DNA from: Bacteroidales bacterium
Lineage (GTDB): Bacteria; Bacteroidota; Bacteroidia; Bacteroidales; Bacteroidaceae
Length of the DNA: 42,753 bases
Assembly: GCA_004555245.1 (NCBI GenBank)
Contig: SFIS01000028.1
Location: forward strand, 1-42,753
Direction of reading: 5' to 3'
Shown: positions 40,340-42,753 of the stretch, piece after piece
Layout: every line of letters starts with the position of its first letter
How positions within the stretch are numbered: position 1 is the stretch's first letter
Position numbers and translations under genes: made by a program
Notes under the pieces: model-generated
Told to the model about the DNA's origin: nothing
Databases searched by the model: none
What the model saw: only the letters and a program-made list of their open reading frames with translations

Positions 40340-41559
40340 AGCATTTCCAGTTTGTCTATTTCTTTTTTCAGACACGGCGGCAGCTCTTCTTCAAGATGCT
40401 GATGGCACGCCATATCGATTGTGTACATACGCGCGATGCAATAGTTGCTGTGGCGGCATCCGCAGCGTGCGTGGTCGTCGTCGCGCATCTTGTTGACAAA
40501 CGCCGGGTCGTTCAGCAGTGCCCTGCCCATCTGCACGGCACAGAAGCCGTGGTCAAGCACCTCCTCCACCTTGTCTTTCGCCACGAGACCTCCGACATAT
40601 ATCAGCGGCATATCCGGCAGGGCCCTGCGGAACAGCAGGGCGTCGTCGAGGAAGTAAGCCTCCTTGAACGGTACGGTGGGAATCATCCATTTCCCCACCA
40701 TCCGCACACCGTATTTCAGCCACCATGTCGTCATGTAATGCGTCATGCTGCGTATGGGCATCGCACCGCGCATGACATACATTGGAGCCTTGCTGACAAA
40801 GCCGCCGCTCAGCACGAGGGCATGGACACCGTCTGCCTGCAGACGCTTCGCCACCTGCAACGCCTCGTCGGTCTCCATACCGCCCTTGAAGCCGTCGCGC
40901 ATGTTCATCTTCACTATAACCGCCATGTCGTCGCCTGCCGCCTTCATCACCTCCTCCATACACTCGTCCATGAAACGCATCCGGTTTTCCAGCGTGCCGC
41001 CGTAGATGTCATGGCGGCGGTTGGTGTAGGGCGAAAGGAACTGGCTGATGAGATAGCCGTGACCGGCATGTATCTCGACAGCGTCGAAGCCTGCCTCGCG
41101 CGCCAGACGTACAGCGTCGCCATAAGCCCGGGCCATGGCGGGCAACTCGTCGGTGCGCAGCCCTCTGACAAAGGTCGGAGAATAGAGGTTGAAACCTGTC
41201 GTGGCGCCGACCGGCGTACAGCCGCAGATGCTCTTGTGCGACATATTGCCGCAATGTCCCAACTGGATGGACGCCGCTGCGCCCTCCGCGTGTACCGCAT
41301 CGGTGAGCTGGCGCAAGCCTCCTACTATCTCCTTGCGCATCCACAGCTGACGCTCGAACGACAAACCGCTTTGAGTGACGGCGGCATAAGCCACTGTCGT
41401 CATTCCAACACCGCCTGCCGCGACAGACTGATGATATTTCAACAACTGCTCTGACGGAGCATTGCCGGGACACATGCTCTCGAACGCGGCAGAACGTATC
41501 GTGCGGTTTCGCAAAGTCAACGGACCTATCCGGACCGGAGTGAAAATCTTGCTTGACAT
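40336..41559 (-). CDS. NADH:flavin oxidoreductase (old yellow enzyme family), putative enone reductase
   Basis: A 407-residue single-domain FMN enzyme. TIM-barrel signatures: IFTPVRIGPLTLRNRTIRSA, IQLGHCGNMSH, FDAVEIHAGHGYLISQFLSPYTNRR (conserved His pair region), and the phosphate-binding end with YVGGLVAKDKVEEVL. It lacks the extra C-terminal FAD/NAD domain of 2,4-dienoyl-CoA reductase or BaiCD. A Cys-rich end (RCGCRHSNYC) may bind an iron-sulfur cluster or be leftover. It probably reduces a C=C next to a ketone. The stop overlaps the dehydrogenase start by 4 bp. Confidence 0.88.
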   Translation of the reverse strand: MSSKIFTPVRIGPLTLRNRTIRSAAFESMCPGNAPSEQLLKYHQSVAAGGVGMTTVAYAAVTQSGLSFERQLWMRKEIVGGLRQLTDAVHAEGAAASIQLGHCGNMSHKSICGCTPVGATTGFNLYSPTFVRGLRTDELPAMARAYGDAVRLAREAGFDAVEIHAGHGYLISQFLSPYTNRRHDIYGGTLENRMRFMDECMEEVMKAAGDDMAVIVKMNMRDGFKGGMETDEALQVAKRLQADGVHALVLSGGFVSKAPMYVMRGAMPIRSMTHYMTTWWLKYGVRMVGKWMIPTVPFKEAYFLDDALLFRRALPDMPLIYVGGLVAKDKVEEVLDHGFCAVQMGRALLNDPAFVNKMRDDDHARCGCRHSNYCIARMYTIDMACHQHLEEELPPCLKKEIDKLEML

Positions 41560-41622
41560 ATTTATTTCGTTATTTTTTTTGTTTTAGGCTTTGTTTGTTT
41601 ATCTACTCGTTACTTCAAAACT

Positions 41623-41662
41623 ATCAACTTGTCAACTCGTCAACTTGTGAACTTGTCAACTT
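41623..41662. repeat. GTCAACT-type short spacer repeat
   Basis: CAACTTGTCAACTCGTCAAC, TTGTGAACTTGTCAACTT: four tandem-like units in the gap between the steroid-reductase-like gene and the flavoprotein gene. Confidence 0.7.
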
Positions 41663-41667
41663 AAGAA

Positions 41668-42432
41668 CTAATACACAAACGGAATAATCCGTTTGCGGCT
41701 ATAGACAACATCGCCAAACTCCTCAGCGTACCTATTATATATAGCTGCGGCACGCGGGACAAGGTTGGCAGCCGTCCACAACACGAACACCCACGAAGCC
41801 CATGTTGACGAAGCGATGGCGAAGCCAGTCCATTCAACCAGTTCGCCGAAATAATTGGCAGACGTGACAAATCGGTACATCCCCCTCTCCGGAAGATAAT
41901 GGTTCGTGTCGCCAGGCTTGCGCAACGAGCGTATCACATGGTCTGAATGAATATTGACTGCCATGCCGGCAAAGAAGATGGCGATGCCTGCTAACGTGCG
42001 GGGCTGAATGAGATAGGCTGCGCCGTCCGCATACTCTGCAGGAGGGAACAGGAACAAGCCGCCTGCCTGCATCATGCCGTTGACGACATTGAACGTCACG
42101 CCCATCAGCATGATGCACACCGGCATGCTGCCCTTGCCTTTCAGCAGCAGAGGGAAGACAAACGAACGCTGGAAATAGTGCAGCTCAAACAGCAAGAAAA
42201 GAACAAGCTGGGGCAGGAGCCATGGGTCGGCTGACTGGAGCCATAACACTGCCATGGTGAAAAAGACTGGCGCTTCCATCAACACCCAGGCTAATTTGTT
42301 GTTGATGGAAAAACCCCAGCCCGGCGTACGGAACTTGCCGTATCCCGCCTTGACGAAATATAATGCCACAAAGACGACGCACGCCATGGCAACCATACTC
42401 TTCAGAAGAAGACAATAAGCCGTTTCTGTCAT
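41668..42432 (-). CDS. 3-oxo-5-alpha-steroid 4-dehydrogenase-like membrane reductase
   Basis: A 254-residue protein with six or seven transmembrane segments. The C-terminal part matches the steroid 5-alpha-reductase domain: NIHSDHVIRSLRKPGD, YLPERGMYRFVTSANYFGE, ELVEWTGFAIAS and RIIPFVY at the end. Mammalian SRD5A enzymes have the same order (GGLFEYV..ANFLGEIIEW..YALA...IPFIF). It reduces the 4,5 double bond of 3-oxo-4-ene steroids with NADPH, or a similar substrate. First gene of a three-gene operon with promoter at 42512-42544. Gut Bacteroidales with 5-alpha-reductase and hydroxysteroid dehydrogenase genes are known for bile-acid conversion; here it is inference. Confidence 0.85.
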   Translation of the reverse strand: MTETAYCLLLKSMVAMACVVFVALYFVKAGYGKFRTPGWGFSINNKLAWVLMEAPVFFTMAVLWLQSADPWLLPQLVLFLLFELHYFQRSFVFPLLLKGKGSMPVCIMLMGVTFNVVNGMMQAGGLFLFPPAEYADGAAYLIQPRTLAGIAIFFAGMAVNIHSDHVIRSLRKPGDTNHYLPERGMYRFVTSANYFGELVEWTGFAIASSTWASWVFVLWTAANLVPRAAAIYNRYAEEFGDVVYSRKRIIPFVY

Positions 42433-42511
42433 TGCGATTGGTTAGGTTTCGGTTGGTATGCTAATTGTACGGCAATGGCGCTACTGTGCCACGCATACAT
42501 GCTTGTGATTG

Positions 42512-42544
42512 CAAAGATACAAAAAAATTGTTTACCTTAGCAAA
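42512..42544 (-). promoter_or_regulatory. Promoter of the steroid-reductase-like operon
   Basis: On the minus strand, TTTG (42541-42544), 21 bases, TATCTTTG (42512-42519), about 80 bases before the first start codon. Confidence 0.7.
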
Positions 42545-42656
42545 AAATCATCACGTTTTTAGTATTTTTCAATATAGACGGAGAAAATACAGCTGTTCCG
42601 CAGGACATCAGCATCTCCACACGATTTGAATCTACTCTGCAACCCACCTACAATAA

Positions 42657-42753
42657 ATCGAGTAGGAGGTAAACACTAATCGTAGGTGTTTATCTCCTAC
42701 TTTCATGTTTACCGACCTCTCACACCACCGTACGTGCCGTTCGGCATACGGCG
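42657..42753 (-). mobile_element. 3' end of a group II intron (cut by window edge)
   Basis: On the minus strand, the edge (42722-42753) reads as intron domain V: CGCCGTATGCCG-AACGG-CACGTACGGTG, a short hairpin with the ACGGTG-type end. It is followed by GTGAGAGG and a long hairpin (GTAGGAGATAAACAC with GTGTTTACCTCCTAC, 42662-42700) suiting domain VI, then CTACTCGATTT at the presumed 3' splice site near 42657. The reverse transcriptase part is beyond the window. Confidence 0.75.

Overview
The window looks like a chromosomal segment of a Prevotella-like member of the Bacteroidales. The promoters follow the Bacteroidetes pattern (TTTG, about 20 bp, TAnnTTTG). There are almost no Shine-Dalgarno sequences, and the gene content (GHL10 hydrolase, LemA/HtpX, DUF2027-Smr protein, DUF386 protein, Bacteroidales-type thi operon) fits that group. 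Most of the DNA is ordinary core chromosome, with two accessory-looking spots and several small repeat families in the spacers.

1-8.6 kb: a truncated Lrp/AsnC regulator diverges from O-acetylhomoserine sulfhydrylase (metY), with a palindromic operator candidate between the two promoters. A repeat-rich spacer follows, then a pepD-GHL10 pair on the minus strand and a plus-strand run of small membrane protein, Skp-like lipoprotein, endonuclease III and RadA. 8.6-18.1 kb: a 228-bp element with 30-bp terminal inverted repeats; then minus-strand manC, two small winged-helix proteins, aspS, a 1.3-kb gene-free stretch, a lipoprotein, rfbC, a second inverted-repeat element of 196 bp, and the htpX/lemA pair.

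18.1-21.5 kb: an accessory three-gene cassette with its own promoter. It encodes an AbiEi-like winged-helix protein, a nucleotidyltransferase-fold protein and a calcineurin-like phosphoesterase (the last two overlap by 4 bp), and it is followed by nested palindromes. This is the best candidate for an undescribed system, probably a toxin-antitoxin or phage-defence module in which the phosphoesterase could counter the nucleotidyltransferase.

21.5-31.6 kb: an exported lytic transglycosylase with a long leader, an acyl-CoA synthetase-like enzyme, and the thiamine operon thiS-thiE-thiG-thiC-thiF-thiH plus a second thiE/tenI-like gene. The operon is preceded by a TPP riboswitch with a visible terminator and antiterminator. 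31.6-38.0 kb: a glucosaminidase with LysM domains, two identical tRNA-Glu and one tRNA-Ser, then a minus-strand run of rsmG, PAP2 phosphatase, queA, DUF2027-Smr and nadE.

38.0-42.75 kb: an exported DUF386 protein, a candidate small RNA of about 230 nt with promoter and terminator, and a three-gene operon (steroid 5-alpha-reductase-like membrane enzyme, old-yellow-enzyme flavoprotein, short-chain dehydrogenase) that suggests reduction of bile-acid or steroid ketones and enones. The right edge cuts into the 3' end of a group II intron on the minus strand.
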